DNA of 64,000 bases, from the NCBI GenBank assembly GCA_003674045.1, contig PENC01000001.1, positions 1 through 64,000 on the forward strand, written 5' to 3'. This DNA is from Streptomyces griseocarneus (GTDB taxonomy: Bacteria; Actinomycetota; Actinomycetes; Streptomycetales; Streptomycetaceae). Below are positions 30,857 to 41,487 of the stretch, one piece after another (positions within the stretch are counted from its first letter, which is position 1; each line of letters starts with the position of its first letter). A program made the position numbers and the translations under genes. Under the pieces are notes generated by a model. The model was given only the letters and a program-made list of their open reading frames with translations, was not told the DNA's origin and made no database searches.

Positions 30857-32655
30857 CGATTGGCCGTGGCTTCACTGGGGGCACCGTCGGGCTCGTCGGT
30901 GTGCCGCGCGTTCCCCTCCGCATCGCCGGGCGCGTCGTCCTCGTACCCCCCGGAGTCCTCAGAACTCCCTGCGTCCTCCGAGACGTCGGGGGACCCGGAG
31001 CCCTCGGGGCTCTCCTCGCCGAACGCCCGTGGTGCCGCCGCCCCGCCCCGGACCGCGTCCGCGCAGGCGTACAGCTCCGCCGCCCGCACCCCCGACAGCG
31101 CGGCCACCAGATGGCCGTCCGGGCGTACCACCAGCACGGTATGGGCGTCCGCCCCCGGATAGCCCTCGGCGACGAGGAGTTCCGCCCGCATGGGCAGCGC
31201 GCCGACGGCGGCCGCGAGGCGCGGCATGAGCCCGGCGCCGAGCCAGTGCCGTCGCTCCCACACCCCCGTCCCGGGCGCGACGAGCACCACCAGCAGGTCT
31301 TCGCCGAGCCGGTCCCGCAGCCCGACCACGGACCCGTCCGGCGTGGTGACCGGGACGTCCTCGACCAGTGCCCCCGGAGCCGTACCCACCCCCACGGAGC
31401 CCGCGGGCGGCGAGGCCGGGGCCAGGGGCGTACGGGCGTATACGGGGGGCGCGCCCAGCACGCCGCGCCCCAGATGGCCGTCCATGAGCAGACCGTCGTG
31501 CCCGCGCGTGGCGCCCGGCACCAGCGTGCGCCGTGCCGTGTGCCACCCGCCCGTGCCGCGTACCGCGGGCAGGGCCCGGTCGGCCGCGCGCAGCCGGGCC
31601 ACGATCGCCCCGCGGCGCTCGGTCTGGTAGCTGTCGAGCAGGGCCTCGGAAGCGCCGTGGTGCCAGGCCAGCGCCAGCTTCCAGGCCAGGTTCCCGGCGT
31701 CCTGGAGCCCCTCGTCGAGCCCCTGGGTGCCGAGCGCCCCGAGCAGGTGGGCGGCGTCCCCGGCGAGGAAGGCGCGCCCGGTGCGCATCCGGCGCGTGAG
31801 CCGGTGGTGCACGGCGTGCACGCCGGTGTCCAGGAGCTCGTACGGCGGCACGTCCCCGCACCACGTGGTCAGGGAGTCGCGCACGAGTGTGAGCAGCGCG
31901 TCGGGCGTGACCAGTTCACCGCCGGGCGGCAGCAGCCAGTCCAGCCGCCAGACACCGCCCGGCAGCGGACGGGCCGTCACCTCGCTGCCGCGCGGCGGCG
32001 AGCGGTGCAGCACCGCCTCGCCGGGCCAGGGCAGCTCGGCACGGAGCGCCGCGACCGCGTACCGCTCGACGGCCGTACGCCCCGGGAAACGGGCCCCCAG
32101 CAGCTTGCGCACGGTCGACCGGGCGCCGTCGCAGCCGACGAGGTAACTGCCCCGCCAGTGGCCGCCCTTGTCGCCTGTGGTGTGTGCGGTGATTCCGGCC
32201 GCGTCCTGCCGCAGCGCGTCCAGGCGGCCGCCCGGGACGACCCGTACGCGGTCCTCCAGGGCGAGCGCGGCGCGCAGCTCCCGCGTCAGCACGTGCTGCG
32301 GCAGGTGCAGGGGTGACGGCTCGCGCACCGGCTCCGGACGCTCCGTGCCCTCCGTGTCCTCGTCCGGCTTCCCGTGCCGCTCGGGGCTCCCGAACGGCAC
32401 CTGGGTCACCACGGCCCGGCGGCGCACCGTGCGCCAGCCCGCCCATCGCGCCCCGCCCTCCAGGGGGCAGCCCAGCCGTTCGAGCGCGGCCGCGGTTTCG
32501 GGGCGCAGCACGGCCGTTCGGGCCGGGCGCTCTTCCGCGGAGGGGCCGTCGGCGGGCGTCTCGTCCAGCAGGACGACGCGGACCTCACGGCGGGCCAGGG
32601 CGAGTGCGAGTGCGAGACCGACCGGACCCGCGCCGACGACGATCACCGGGTCCAC
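30853..32655 (-). CDS. FAD-dependent aromatic monooxygenase
   Basis: A 600-residue class A flavoprotein monooxygenase (PHBH fold). It has the N-terminal Rossmann VIVVGAGPVGLALALALARR with FAD ADP-binding GxGxxG, the ribityl-binding GRAFLAGDAAHLLGALGTQG (in part; GD motif), and NLAWKLALAWHHG. After ~480 comes a thioredoxin-like C-terminal domain as in phenol and resorcinol hydroxylases, then an acidic Ser/Glu/Asp-rich tail. GTG 32655 is chosen because GGAGGGGG lies about 7 nt upstream. No catabolic or biosynthetic partner genes are next to it, so the substrate is unknown. Confidence 0.85.
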   Translation of the reverse strand: MDPVIVVGAGPVGLALALALARREVRVVLLDETPADGPSAEERPARTAVLRPETAAALERLGCPLEGGARWAGWRTVRRRAVVTQVPFGSPERHGKPDEDTEGTERPEPVREPSPLHLPQHVLTRELRAALALEDRVRVVPGGRLDALRQDAAGITAHTTGDKGGHWRGSYLVGCDGARSTVRKLLGARFPGRTAVERYAVAALRAELPWPGEAVLHRSPPRGSEVTARPLPGGVWRLDWLLPPGGELVTPDALLTLVRDSLTTWCGDVPPYELLDTGVHAVHHRLTRRMRTGRAFLAGDAAHLLGALGTQGLDEGLQDAGNLAWKLALAWHHGASEALLDSYQTERRGAIVARLRAADRALPAVRGTGGWHTARRTLVPGATRGHDGLLMDGHLGRGVLGAPPVYARTPLAPASPPAGSVGVGTAPGALVEDVPVTTPDGSVVGLRDRLGEDLLVVLVAPGTGVWERRHWLGAGLMPRLAAAVGALPMRAELLVAEGYPGADAHTVLVVRPDGHLVAALSGVRAAELYACADAVRGGAAAPRAFGEESPEGSGSPDVSEDAGSSEDSGGYEDDAPGDAEGNARHTDEPDGAPSEATANR

Positions 32656-32841
32656 GGCAGGCCCCCCTCCGTCCGGCGGCCCGCGGCCGTGCCGGGGGCT
32701 CCGAGGGACGTACGGACCGTGCGCACCGTGCGGTACGCGCGGGGGCCGACAAGGGGAACACGGTGCTCGATCACACACCGTATGCAACCCATTGCGGGTG
32801 CTTGCGTCAAGTGATCAGAGTCGCCACCGCGGCGCGCCGGA

Positions 32842-32886
32842 GCGGGTGCGCCCCGTCCCCGGCCACGGCCGACGGGGTGTCACCCG
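32842..32886 (-). terminator. Hairpin after gluD
   Basis: GCGGGTGCGCCCCGTC (32842-32857) pairs with GACGGGGTGTCACCCGC (32871-32887) apart from a short internal mismatch. It lies just downstream of the gluD stop on the minus strand, so it is the likely end of the gluABCD transcript. Confidence 0.6.
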
Positions 32887-32894
32887 CGCCGGGT

Positions 32895-33803
32895 TCACCC
32901 CTCGTTCGGTCCGCCCGCGCCGGAGGCGTCCACGGGCCCGGGCGCAGAACCGGTGGCCAAGGGCACGCCCGGCGCGGCCACCGGGGGCGGGGCGCCCTTG
33001 CGTGAGCGCTTCGTGCGCCGTTCGACCCATGTCGCGAGGGAGGAGAGGGCCAGGCACAGCAGGATGTAGATCGAACCGAAGACGATCACCATCGGGATGA
33101 AGGCGTACACGCCGTTCGACGGAGGCCGCTGTTCCGCGAACCGCTTGCCGACGTAGAGCAGCTCCTCGTACAGGATGATGTATCCGAGTGAGGTGTCCTT
33201 GAGGGTCACCACGAGCTGGCTGATGATCGACGGCAGCATGGTGCGCACCGACTGCGGGACGAGCACGCTCGCCATCACCTGGGTCTTGCGCAGCCCGAGC
33301 GCGTAGGCGGCCTCGCTCTGTCCCCGGGGCACGGCGTTGATCCCGGTCCGGAAGATCTCCGACTGCACCGAGCCGTTGTAGAGCGTGAGCCCCACGACGA
33401 GTGCCCACATCGGGTCGGAGGTGAAGACTCCGGCCCACAGGACGAAGATCATGATGAGCAGGGGGAGGGCCCGGAAGAGCTCCATGGCCGTGGTGGCGAT
33501 CCAGCGGACCGGTTTGTGCTCGGAGAGCCGGCCGGTGGCCAGCACGGCGCCGAGCGCGAGGGAGAACACCCCGGCGATCGCGAAGGTCTTGACCGTCGTC
33601 CAGAGGCCGTCGAGGATCTGCCGCTGCGTGTTGCTGTACTCGTAGACGTCCCACAGGGCGCCCTGGAACTGCCCCGTGTCGTCCAGCCGGTAGACGACGT
33701 AGGCGATCAGGCCGATCAGGACGACGGCCGACAGGACACCGTAGACGCGGTTGCGGACGCGCGCCTTCGGGCCGGGCGCGTCGTAGAGCACGCTCGCGCT
33801 CAC
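32895..33803 (-). CDS. gluD: Glutamate ABC transporter permease GluD
   Basis: A 302-residue inner-membrane permease of the HisM/GlnP type (polar amino-acid uptake). Membrane segments at ~20-40, 75-95, 110-150, 215-235 and 245-265 surround the EAA-type cytoplasmic loop (GQSEAAYALGLRKTQVMASV, in part). The C-terminal ~35 residues are Pro/Gly/Ala-rich and disordered. GTG 33803 overlaps the gluC stop (GTGA). Last gene of the operon. Confidence 0.9.
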   Translation of the reverse strand: MSASVLYDAPGPKARVRNRVYGVLSAVVLIGLIAYVVYRLDDTGQFQGALWDVYEYSNTQRQILDGLWTTVKTFAIAGVFSLALGAVLATGRLSEHKPVRWIATTAMELFRALPLLIMIFVLWAGVFTSDPMWALVVGLTLYNGSVQSEIFRTGINAVPRGQSEAAYALGLRKTQVMASVLVPQSVRTMLPSIISQLVVTLKDTSLGYIILYEELLYVGKRFAEQRPPSNGVYAFIPMVIVFGSIYILLCLALSSLATWVERRTKRSRKGAPPPVAAPGVPLATGSAPGPVDASGAGGPNEG

Positions 33804-34450
33804 CGGACCACCTCCAGCCGGTTCTCCAGCAGCCGGAAGAGGCCGCTGATCGCGAATGTGATGACGACGTAGCAGAGGCCTATCCAGAAGAAGACCACGA
33901 AGATGTTGTAGCCCTCCGCGGAGTTGAGGGTCTTCATCACCGATCCCAGCTCGGTCACATTGAAGCTGGAGGCGACCGCGGTGTTCTTGGCGAGGGCGAT
34001 CATCAGGCTGCCGATCGGCGGCACGGCCGTGCGGGTGGCCTGCGGCAGCACGATCTGGCCGAGGGTCTGGGTGAAGGTCATGCCGATGGACCGTGCCGCC
34101 TCGGCCTGTCCCACCGGCACGGCGTTGATGCCGGACCTGACGGCCTCGCAGACGAACGCCGAGGTGTAGGCGCCCAGTGCCATGACGGCCAGCCAGAAGG
34201 AGTCCCATCCCTTGAGCCCCAGCGCGGGCAGCCCCAGGGTGACGGCCAGGAAGAGCAGCACCAGTGGCGTGTTCACCATCAGCGTCACCCAGGTGGTGCC
34301 GAAGGCGCGCAGGACGGGCACCGGGGAGACGCGGAACCCCGCGATCACGATGCCCAGCACCACGGCGAGCAGCGCGCTGAGCGCCGTGAGCTCGACCGTG
34401 TTGACGAAGCCTTCGCGGAACGCCGCGAAGTTGTCGGACAGAACGTACAC
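33800..34450 (-). CDS. gluC: Glutamate ABC transporter permease GluC
   Basis: A 216-residue permease partnering GluD, with five predicted membrane segments and the EAA-loop GQAEAARSIGMTFTQTLGQI (in part). GTG 34450 has GGGGAG 6 nt upstream and lies 24 bp after gluB; its stop overlaps the gluD start, giving coupled synthesis of the two permease halves. Confidence 0.9.
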   Translation of the reverse strand: MYVLSDNFAAFREGFVNTVELTALSALLAVVLGIVIAGFRVSPVPVLRAFGTTWVTLMVNTPLVLLFLAVTLGLPALGLKGWDSFWLAVMALGAYTSAFVCEAVRSGINAVPVGQAEAARSIGMTFTQTLGQIVLPQATRTAVPPIGSLMIALAKNTAVASSFNVTELGSVMKTLNSAEGYNIFVVFFWIGLCYVVITFAISGLFRLLENRLEVVR

Positions 34451-34474
34451 GTCGACTCCCCGTGGACGGCCCGG

Positions 34475-35386
34475 TCAGTAGCGGTCGACCGCGGGCGGGG
34501 ACGAGGCGGGCACGCCGGAGAGCCCGAGGGTGGCGTCGTACGCCCTCTTCCAGTCGCCGTTCTTCTCGTGCGCCTCGATGGCGTTGTTGACGGCGTCACG
34601 CAGCGCCTTGTCGTCCTTCTTGAGCCCGACGCCGTACGGCTCCTTGGAGAAGGGGTTGCCGACGACCTTCAGAGCGCCCTTGTTCTCCGCCGCGTAGCCC
34701 TTGAGGATCGCGTCGTCGGTCGTGACGGCGTCGACCGAGCCGCCCACGAGCTGCTGCACACACAGCTGGTAGCCCTGCTGCGACATGGCCTCGGCGACCC
34801 CGTACTTGGGCTCCTTGATGCGCTTGAGCGGCGTGGAGCCGGCCGCGGAGCAGACCTTCCTGCCCTTGAGGTCGTCCGGGCCCTTGATCGTGCTGTCGGC
34901 CTTCACCAGCAGGTCCTGGCCCGCGACGTAGTACGGACCGGCGAAGCCGATCTGCTTCTTGCGCTCGTCGTTGATGGTGTACGTGCCCACGTACAGGTCC
35001 ACGCCGCCCGCGGCTATCTGGGTCTCGCGGGCCTCGGAGGGGACGGTCTTGAACTCGATGTGGTCCTTGTCGAAGCCGAGGTCGGCCGCGATCATCCGGG
35101 CGATCTCCACGTCGAACCCGGAGCGCTCCTGGTTGCTGGGGTTCTCGAAGCCGAGGCCGGGCTGGTCGGCCTTGGTGCCGATGGTGATCTTCTTGCCCTT
35201 GATCTTCTCGAAGACAGGTGAACCCTTCACGTCGGCGGCGGTGTTCACCGTGTAGGCCGACAGGGACGGCGTCTGCTTGCCGTCGGCCTTGTCGTTCTTG
35301 TCGTCGGGGCTGCCCGACTTGCCGCAGGCGGACGCTGCGAGCGCCAGGACCACGACGGCCGCTGCTGCGGTCTTGCGGAGCTTCAT
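34475..35386 (-). CDS. gluB: Glutamate-binding lipoprotein GluB
   Basis: A 303-residue extracellular solute-binding protein of ABC family 3. The N-terminus MKLRKTAAAAVVVLALAAS ends in lipobox ASAC with lipidated C21, followed by a charged linker (GKSGSPDDKNDKADGK). SBP motifs include KGKKITIGTKADQPGLGFE (in part), GFDVEIARMIAADLGF and AVTTDDAIL. ATG 35386 (AAAGGA 8 nt upstream) is better placed than the in-frame ATG at 35395, whose ribosome site would abut it. Confidence 0.92.
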   Translation of the reverse strand: MKLRKTAAAAVVVLALAASACGKSGSPDDKNDKADGKQTPSLSAYTVNTAADVKGSPVFEKIKGKKITIGTKADQPGLGFENPSNQERSGFDVEIARMIAADLGFDKDHIEFKTVPSEARETQIAAGGVDLYVGTYTINDERKKQIGFAGPYYVAGQDLLVKADSTIKGPDDLKGRKVCSAAGSTPLKRIKEPKYGVAEAMSQQGYQLCVQQLVGGSVDAVTTDDAILKGYAAENKGALKVVGNPFSKEPYGVGLKKDDKALRDAVNNAIEAHEKNGDWKRAYDATLGLSGVPASSPPAVDRY

Positions 35387-35504
35387 GCTGGACATCCTTT
35401 GCGTCGGCGGGTGGTGCCGGGACGGCGGGCGAGCGGTGCGGACGGGTGCACGGCGTCTCGGGCCGTGGGCCGGAAGGGGCGGGAGCGGTGGGCGGGGCCG
35501 TCGG

Positions 35505-36278
<774 letters not shown>

Positions 36279-36312
36279 CGGCGTATCGCTCCGTCCTCCT
36301 CGATTGGGGAGG

Positions 36313-36342
36313 ACCCTAATCAGCGGGAACGACCAGCGTCAT
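36313..36342 (-). promoter_or_regulatory. Candidate gluA promoter
   Basis: On the minus strand ATGACG (36342-36337), 18 bp, TAGGGT (36318-36313), about 34 bp before the gluA ATG. Close to the TTGACN/TAgnnT vegetative consensus. Confidence 0.6.
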
Positions 36343-36348
36343 TACATC

Positions 36349-36364
36349 TGAGCGGAAATTGAGC
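36349..36364. promoter_or_regulatory. TGAGC direct repeat upstream of gluA
   Basis: TGAGC at 36349-36353 and 36360-36364, period 11 bp, in an A/T-richer patch just upstream of the gluA -35. OmpR-class regulators bind tandem half-sites with this spacing, so it is a candidate GluR operator. Confidence 0.45.
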
Positions 36365-36545
36365 ATAACGATCCGGCGGCAAAGGGACACTCCGCGTGAA
36401 GGGGGCGCGCGAAGCATGCCAGGGTCGCGCAGGCGTACCGGGTGGGTAACGGAAGCCCCCGTGCCCCCGCAACCCCCTTGACGGGGCGGGCGTCCATCAG
36501 CGTGGATGCGGTGTTGCCACACCACGGCCGGACGGAGGGCACGGG

Positions 36546-37253
36546 TTGAGACTGCTGCTCGTGGAGGACGACGACCACGTCGCCGCCGCCCTGTCGGCGG
36601 TGCTGGCCCGGCACGGGTTCGACGTCACCCACGCCCGCAGCGGCGAGGAGGCCCTCCAGGCGCTGCTGCCCGACCAGGGCGCCCCGTACGCGGTCGTCCT
36701 CCTCGATCTCGGGCTGCCCGACCAGGACGGATTCGAGGTGTGCGGCAAGATCCGCAAGCGGGCCACCACCCCCGTCATCATGGTCACCGCCCGCGCCGAC
36801 ACCCGCTCCAAGATCCACGGACTCAACCTCGGCGCCGACGACTACGTGGTGAAGCCTTATGACACCGGCGAACTCCTCGCCCGCATCCACGCGGTCGCCC
36901 GGCGCACCCCGCACACCGAAGGCGTCCCGGACGAGCAGCGCGACACCGACGGCCCGCGGACGCTGCGCCTCGGCCCGCTGACCGTCGAACTCCCCAACAG
37001 ACAGGTCGTGGTGGGCGGTACGGCCGTACCACTCACCCGCAAGGAGTTCGACCTGCTGGCGCTGCTCGCCCAGCGGCCCGGCGTCGTCTTCCGCCGTGAG
37101 CAGATCATCAGTGAGGTGTGGCGCACCAGTTGGGAGGGGACCGGCCGCACCCTGGAGGTCCATGTCGCCTCGCTCCGCTCCAAGCTGGGCCTGCCGGCCC
37201 TCATCGAGACGGTCCGCGGGGTCGGCTACAAACTCGTCGTCCCGGCCGCCTGA
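36546..37253 (+). CDS. gluR: OmpR-family response regulator GluR
   Basis: A 235-residue regulator. The receiver domain (1-120) has acidic pocket E7/D8/D9 (LLVEDDD), phosphoacceptor D54 (VLLDLGLPDQDG), T in MVTARAD and K in VVKPYDTGEL. The winged-helix domain (~135-232) has LTRKEFDLLALLAQRPG and GTGRTLEVHVASLRSKLG. The start is TTG 36546, with GGAGGG 9 nt upstream and no ATG/GTG alternative at the right place. S. coelicolor GluR-GluK next to gluABCD was described as a glutamate-sensing system; I assign the names from the identical arrangement. Confidence 0.88.
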   Translation: MRLLLVEDDDHVAAALSAVLARHGFDVTHARSGEEALQALLPDQGAPYAVVLLDLGLPDQDGFEVCGKIRKRATTPVIMVTARADTRSKIHGLNLGADDYVVKPYDTGELLARIHAVARRTPHTEGVPDEQRDTDGPRTLRLGPLTVELPNRQVVVGGTAVPLTRKEFDLLALLAQRPGVVFRREQIISEVWRTSWEGTGRTLEVHVASLRSKLGLPALIETVRGVGYKLVVPAA

Positions 37254-37268
37254 CCGCCGGACGGGCCT

Positions 37269-38687
37269 GTGCGCACCCGACTCCTCCCGCTCCTCATCCT
37301 CCTGCTGGCAGGAGTGCTGCTCGCCTTGGGCTTCCCGCTCGCCGCGAGCATCGCCGCCGCACAGCAGCAGCGGCTCGTCGTCGACCGGATCGACGACACC
37401 GCGCGCTTCGCCTCGCTCGCCCAGTACGTCACCGCCCGGCCGTTCGACCCCGGCGCCGGGAGCGACGAACGGCTCGGCACCCTGCGCGACGAACTCATCC
37501 GCTATGAGGACGTCTACGACATCCGGGTCGGCATCTTCTACCGCGACGGCCGTGCCATGGCCGTCGCCCCCGCCGGCTGGGCCGTCCCGGAGCAGGGGGA
37601 GGGGCAGCGTGCCTTCCGGGAGGCGCTCGCAGGGCGGCGCAGCCACGATCCCGGACAGGTGTGGCCCTTCGAGCACCGCAGGCTGACCGTCGCCTCTCCC
37701 GTCATCCGGGACGGCGACGTGATCGCGGTGGTCGTCACCGACTCGCCCACCGGCCGTCTGCGGTCGCGCATCCTGCACTCCTGGCTGCTCCTCGCGGCGG
37801 GCGAGACCGCCGCCATGCTGCTGGCCGTGGGGGCGGCCTTCCGGCTCACGGGATGGGTGCTCAGGCCCGTCCGCACCCTCGACACCGCCACCCACGGCAT
37901 AGCGACCGGCCGGATGAACTCCCGGGTCGCGGCGGACAGCGGGCCGCCCGAACTGCGGCGGCTGGCCCGGTCGTTCAACGAGATGGCCGACCATGTCGAG
38001 GAGGCCCTGGAACAGCAGCGCGCCTTCGTCGCCGACGCCTCGCACCAGCTGCGCAACCCGCTCGCCGCGCTGCTGCTGCGCATCGATCTACTCGCCCTGG
38101 ACCTGCCCGAGGGGCACGAGGAGGTCGCGTCCGTCCGGGCGGAGGGCAAGCGGCTGGCCCGGGTCCTCGACGACCTGCTGGACCTGGCGCTCGCCGAGCA
38201 CGCCCCCGCGGATCTCCAGCTGACCGACATCGCCGAGCTCGTCACCGACCGGGTGGGCGCCTGGTCGCCGGTGGCCGACCGGGAACAGGTCGCGCTCACC
38301 TACAGCGGGCCGTCCGCCACGACGGGCTGGGCGGACCCGGTGGCGCTCTCCAGCGCGCTCGACGCGGTGGTGGACAACGCCCTGAAGTTCACGCCCGAGG
38401 GCGCCGACGTGTCCGTCAGCGTCTCCGTGGACGGCGACACGGTGGGCATCACCGTCGCCGACCGGGGCCCCGGTCTGACCGAGGAGGAACTCGCCCGGAT
38501 AGGCGACCGCTTCTGGCGCAGCAGCAGGCACCAGAACGTCGCGGGCTCGGGACTCGGGCTGTCCATCTCCCGCGCCCTCCTCGCGGCGGGCGGTGCCACG
38601 CTCTCGTACGCCCACAACACCCCGAGCGGGCTGCGGGCGGTGATCCGGGTGCCCCGCGACCGCGGCGAGAGAATCCCGGTGGGCTAG
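37269..38687 (+). CDS. gluK: Sensor histidine kinase GluK
   Basis: A 472-residue membrane kinase. Signal-anchor TM1 (~5-30), an extracytoplasmic sensor (~32-165), TM2 (~172-195), HAMP (~196-245), HisKA with SHQLRNPLAAL (H259), and HATPase (DNALKFTP N-box, DRGPGL G1, GSGLGLSI G2). GTG 37269 starts 15 bp after gluR, so the two form one unit. The extracellular domain is presumed to sense glutamate. Confidence 0.88.
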   Translation: MRTRLLPLLILLLAGVLLALGFPLAASIAAAQQQRLVVDRIDDTARFASLAQYVTARPFDPGAGSDERLGTLRDELIRYEDVYDIRVGIFYRDGRAMAVAPAGWAVPEQGEGQRAFREALAGRRSHDPGQVWPFEHRRLTVASPVIRDGDVIAVVVTDSPTGRLRSRILHSWLLLAAGETAAMLLAVGAAFRLTGWVLRPVRTLDTATHGIATGRMNSRVAADSGPPELRRLARSFNEMADHVEEALEQQRAFVADASHQLRNPLAALLLRIDLLALDLPEGHEEVASVRAEGKRLARVLDDLLDLALAEHAPADLQLTDIAELVTDRVGAWSPVADREQVALTYSGPSATTGWADPVALSSALDAVVDNALKFTPEGADVSVSVSVDGDTVGITVADRGPGLTEEELARIGDRFWRSSRHQNVAGSGLGLSISRALLAAGGATLSYAHNTPSGLRAVIRVPRDRGERIPVG

Positions 38688-38748
38688 CGGCCCCGCCTCG
38701 CCATTGCGGCTTCACCATCGGTCCTTCGCTATCGCGAAGGACCGCCCG

Positions 38749-39747
38749 CTACTGCTTGACCGACAGGTAGTACCGCAACGCTCCCGCGTGGAGGTCCAGC
38801 GGGTCGGTGAAAATCGCCGTCCGGAGGTCCACTTTCTGTGCGGCGTGAACCTTCTGTCCTATGCGATCGCGGCTGTTCATCACCGACCGGGTGACGCTTT
38901 CCGCCAGCTCCGGGTCCGCGTGGTCCATGGTGATCAGGAGATTCGCGACCGCGATCGTCTGTACGGCCTGGGCGGCCTGCAGCTCCGGGTAGGCGTCCAC
39001 CGGCATGACGGCCGCCCTGTAGTAGCGCGTCTCGGGACCGAGGGCGTGCAGCGGCCCTATGAGGTCGCCCAGCGGCACGAGCCGGATGGACAGCCGCTTG
39101 CCCAAGGACTGCACGGCGTTGGTCGGCAGCCCGCCCGACCAGAAGAACGCGTCGATCTCGCCCCGCTCCAGCAGCGAGGGCATCTGGTCGATGCCCACCC
39201 GCTCCGGCCGGATGTCCCTGTCGAAGTCGAGCCCGGCCGCCTTCAGCAGCCTTCTGGTGATCAGCTGCACCCCGGACTGGTCCGTGCCGACGCCTACCCG
39301 CATGCCCTTCAGATCATGGGCCGAGCGCACCCGCGAGCCCTTCTCGACCACCAGCTGGATGTAGTCGTCGTAGAGCCGCGCGCACGCCCGCAGCCCTGCG
39401 GCGCCGGGCTGCCGCTGGTCGCGGTAAGTGGCGACGGCGTCCGCGGTGGCCAGCGTGAAATCGGCCTCGCCCGACGTGAGCTGTCGCAGATTGTCCAGCG
39501 AACCCTGACTGCGCCTGAGCCGCACCTCCAGGGAGGGCATGTCCTTGGCGAGATCCTCCTTCAGCAGGTCGCCGTACTTCGCGTACACACCCGTCGGCAC
39601 GCCGGTGGCGAACGACATCCGTCCGCTCGGCGACGACGAGCCGTGCGCTGATACCAGCCACCACACCAGCAGGGCGAGCACGGCGGCGGCAGCCGCGCCC
39701 GCCTGTACGGCGCGGCGGCGTCCGGGGCGGGGCAGCCGGGGAAGCAT
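38749..39747 (-). CDS. TAXI-family TRAP transporter solute-binding protein
   Basis: A 332-residue protein with a basic N-terminus and one hydrophobic segment (~17-35, VQAGAAAAAVLALLVWWLV), then a TAXI (TRAP-associated extracytoplasmic immunogenic) domain: FATGVPTGVYAKYGDLL, ADFTLATADAVATY, GMRVGVGTDQSGVQLITRRLL (in part) and IDAFFWSGGLPTNAV. No TRAP permease subunit is adjacent, so it may serve as a stand-alone sensor or binding protein. Adjacent to the gluK 3' end and convergent with it, so a sensing link is possible but unproven. Confidence 0.8.
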   Translation of the reverse strand: MLPRLPRPGRRRAVQAGAAAAAVLALLVWWLVSAHGSSSPSGRMSFATGVPTGVYAKYGDLLKEDLAKDMPSLEVRLRRSQGSLDNLRQLTSGEADFTLATADAVATYRDQRQPGAAGLRACARLYDDYIQLVVEKGSRVRSAHDLKGMRVGVGTDQSGVQLITRRLLKAAGLDFDRDIRPERVGIDQMPSLLERGEIDAFFWSGGLPTNAVQSLGKRLSIRLVPLGDLIGPLHALGPETRYYRAAVMPVDAYPELQAAQAVQTIAVANLLITMDHADPELAESVTRSVMNSRDRIGQKVHAAQKVDLRTAIFTDPLDLHAGALRYYLSVKQ

Positions 39748-39937
39748 GGCCGGATACTGCCAGCCCCGGCCGGGCAGCGGCAGGGGTGTGCGGGAAGACG
39801 TGCACAGCACGGACGGCTCGTGGTACCCGGCCCGTCGCTCCGACGGAGCCCGCCGACGAGGTTCCCGGCGGTCCCTGCCTGCGGGGGAGACCGGGGACGA
39901 TGCGGGAGCTTCCCCCGGCCCCCCTTACTCTTGAGGG

Positions 39938-41464
39938 ATGACCAGCAGCAGCGACCGGAGCCAGACAGTGGACGTTAAGGGAACGTACGAGGTGCGCACC
40001 TACGGGTGCCAGATGAACGTCCACGACTCCGAGCGGCTGTCCGGTCTGCTGGAGGACGCGGGTTACGTCCGCGCCCCCGAGGGCACCGGCGAGGGCGATG
40101 CCGACATCGTCGTCTTCAACACCTGCGCGGTGCGCGAGAACGCCGACAACAAGCTCTACGGCAACCTCGGCCGCCTGGCCCCCATGAAGCAGAAGCGGCC
40201 CGGCATGCAGATCGCCGTCGGCGGCTGCCTCGCGCAGAAGGACCGCGACACGATCGTCAAGCGCGCCCCCTGGGTCGACGTCGTCTTCGGCACGCACAAC
40301 ATCGGCAAGCTGCCCGTGCTGCTGGAGCGCGCCCGCGTCCAGGAGGAGGCGCAGGTCGAGATCGCCGAGTCGCTGGAGGCGTTCCCCTCGACGCTGCCGA
40401 CGCGCCGCGAGAGCGCGTACGCGGCCTGGGTCTCCATCTCCGTCGGCTGCAACAACACCTGTACGTTCTGCATCGTCCCGGCGCTGCGCGGCAAGGAGAA
40501 GGACCGCCGCCCGGGCGACATCCTCGCCGAGGTCGAGGCGCTCGTCGCCGAGGGCGTCAGCGAGATCACGCTGCTCGGCCAGAACGTCAACGCCTACGGC
40601 TCCGACATCGGCGACCGCGAGGCGTTCTCCAAGCTGCTGCGCGCCTGCGGGAAGATCGAGGGCCTGGAGCGCGTGCGCTTCACCTCCCCGCACCCCCGTG
40701 ACTTCACCGACGACGTCATCGCCGCCATGGCGGAGACGCCCAACGTGATGCCGCAGCTGCACATGCCGCTCCAGTCGGGCTCGGACACCGTCCTCAAGGC
40801 GATGCGCCGCTCGTACCGTCAGGAGCGCTTCCTCGGGATCATCGAGAAGGTGCGCGCCGCCATGCCGGACGCCGCCATCTCCACCGACATCATCGTGGGC
40901 TTCCCCGGTGAGACCGAGGAAGACTTCGAGCAGACCATGCACGTCGTGCGCGAGGCGCGCTTCGCGAACGCCTTCACCTTCCAGTACTCCAAGCGCCCCG
41001 GCACCCCCGCGGCCGAGATGGACGACCAGATCCCCAAGGAGGTCGTGCAGGCGCGCTACGAGCGCCTCGTCGCCCTCCAGGAGGAGATCTCCTGGGACGA
41101 GAACAAGAAGCAGGTCGGCCGGGTCCTGGAGGTCATGGTCGCCGAGGGCGAGGGCCGCAAGGACGACGCGACGCAGCGCCTGTCGGGCCGCGCGCCCGAC
41201 AACCGCCTGGTGCACTTCACCAAGCCGGACGAGCCGGTCCGGCCGGGCGACGTGGTGACCGTCGAGATCACCTACGCCGCGCCGCACCACCTGCTCGCCG
41301 AGGGCCCGACCCTCGCGGTGCGCCGCACGAGCGCCGGTGACGCCTGGGAGAAGCGCAACGCCGCCCCGGCCGCCAAGCCGGCCGGTGTCATGCTCGGCAT
41401 CCCGGCCATCGGCGCCCCGGCCCCGGCCGCTTCCCCGGCCCCCACGGGCTGCGGCTGCGACTGA
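39938..41464 (+). CDS. miaB: tRNA-2-methylthio-N6-dimethylallyladenosine synthase MiaB
   Basis: A 508-residue radical-SAM methylthiotransferase that acts on i6A37 of tRNAs reading UNN codons, the step after MiaA (encoded at 43601). The UPF0004 cysteines are in YGCQMN (C24), NTCAVREN and GGCLAQ. The radical-[11 protein letters not shown] is at C171, C175, C178, and a TRAM domain lies at ~380-445. It ends TGCGCD. ATG 39938 is preceded by TACTCT (39926-39931) with a 6-nt gap and no good ribosome site, suggesting a leaderless mRNA. Confidence 0.95.
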   Translation: MTSSSDRSQTVDVKGTYEVRTYGCQMNVHDSERLSGLLEDAGYVRAPEGTGEGDADIVVFNTCAVRENADNKLYGNLGRLAPMKQKRPGMQIAVGGCLAQKDRDTIVKRAPWVDVVFGTHNIGKLPVLLERARVQEEAQVEIAESLEAFPSTLPTRRESAYAAWVSISVGCNNTCTFCIVPALRGKEKDRRPGDILAEVEALVAEGVSEITLLGQNVNAYGSDIGDREAFSKLLRACGKIEGLERVRFTSPHPRDFTDDVIAAMAETPNVMPQLHMPLQSGSDTVLKAMRRSYRQERFLGIIEKVRAAMPDAAISTDIIVGFPGETEEDFEQTMHVVREARFANAFTFQYSKRPGTPAAEMDDQIPKEVVQARYERLVALQEEISWDENKKQVGRVLEVMVAEGEGRKDDATQRLSGRAPDNRLVHFTKPDEPVRPGDVVTVEITYAAPHHLLAEGPTLAVRRTSAGDAWEKRNAAPAAKPAGVMLGIPAIGAPAPAASPAPTGCGCD

Positions 41465-41487
41465 CCCGCCGGAAAAGGGGGGCGGCT

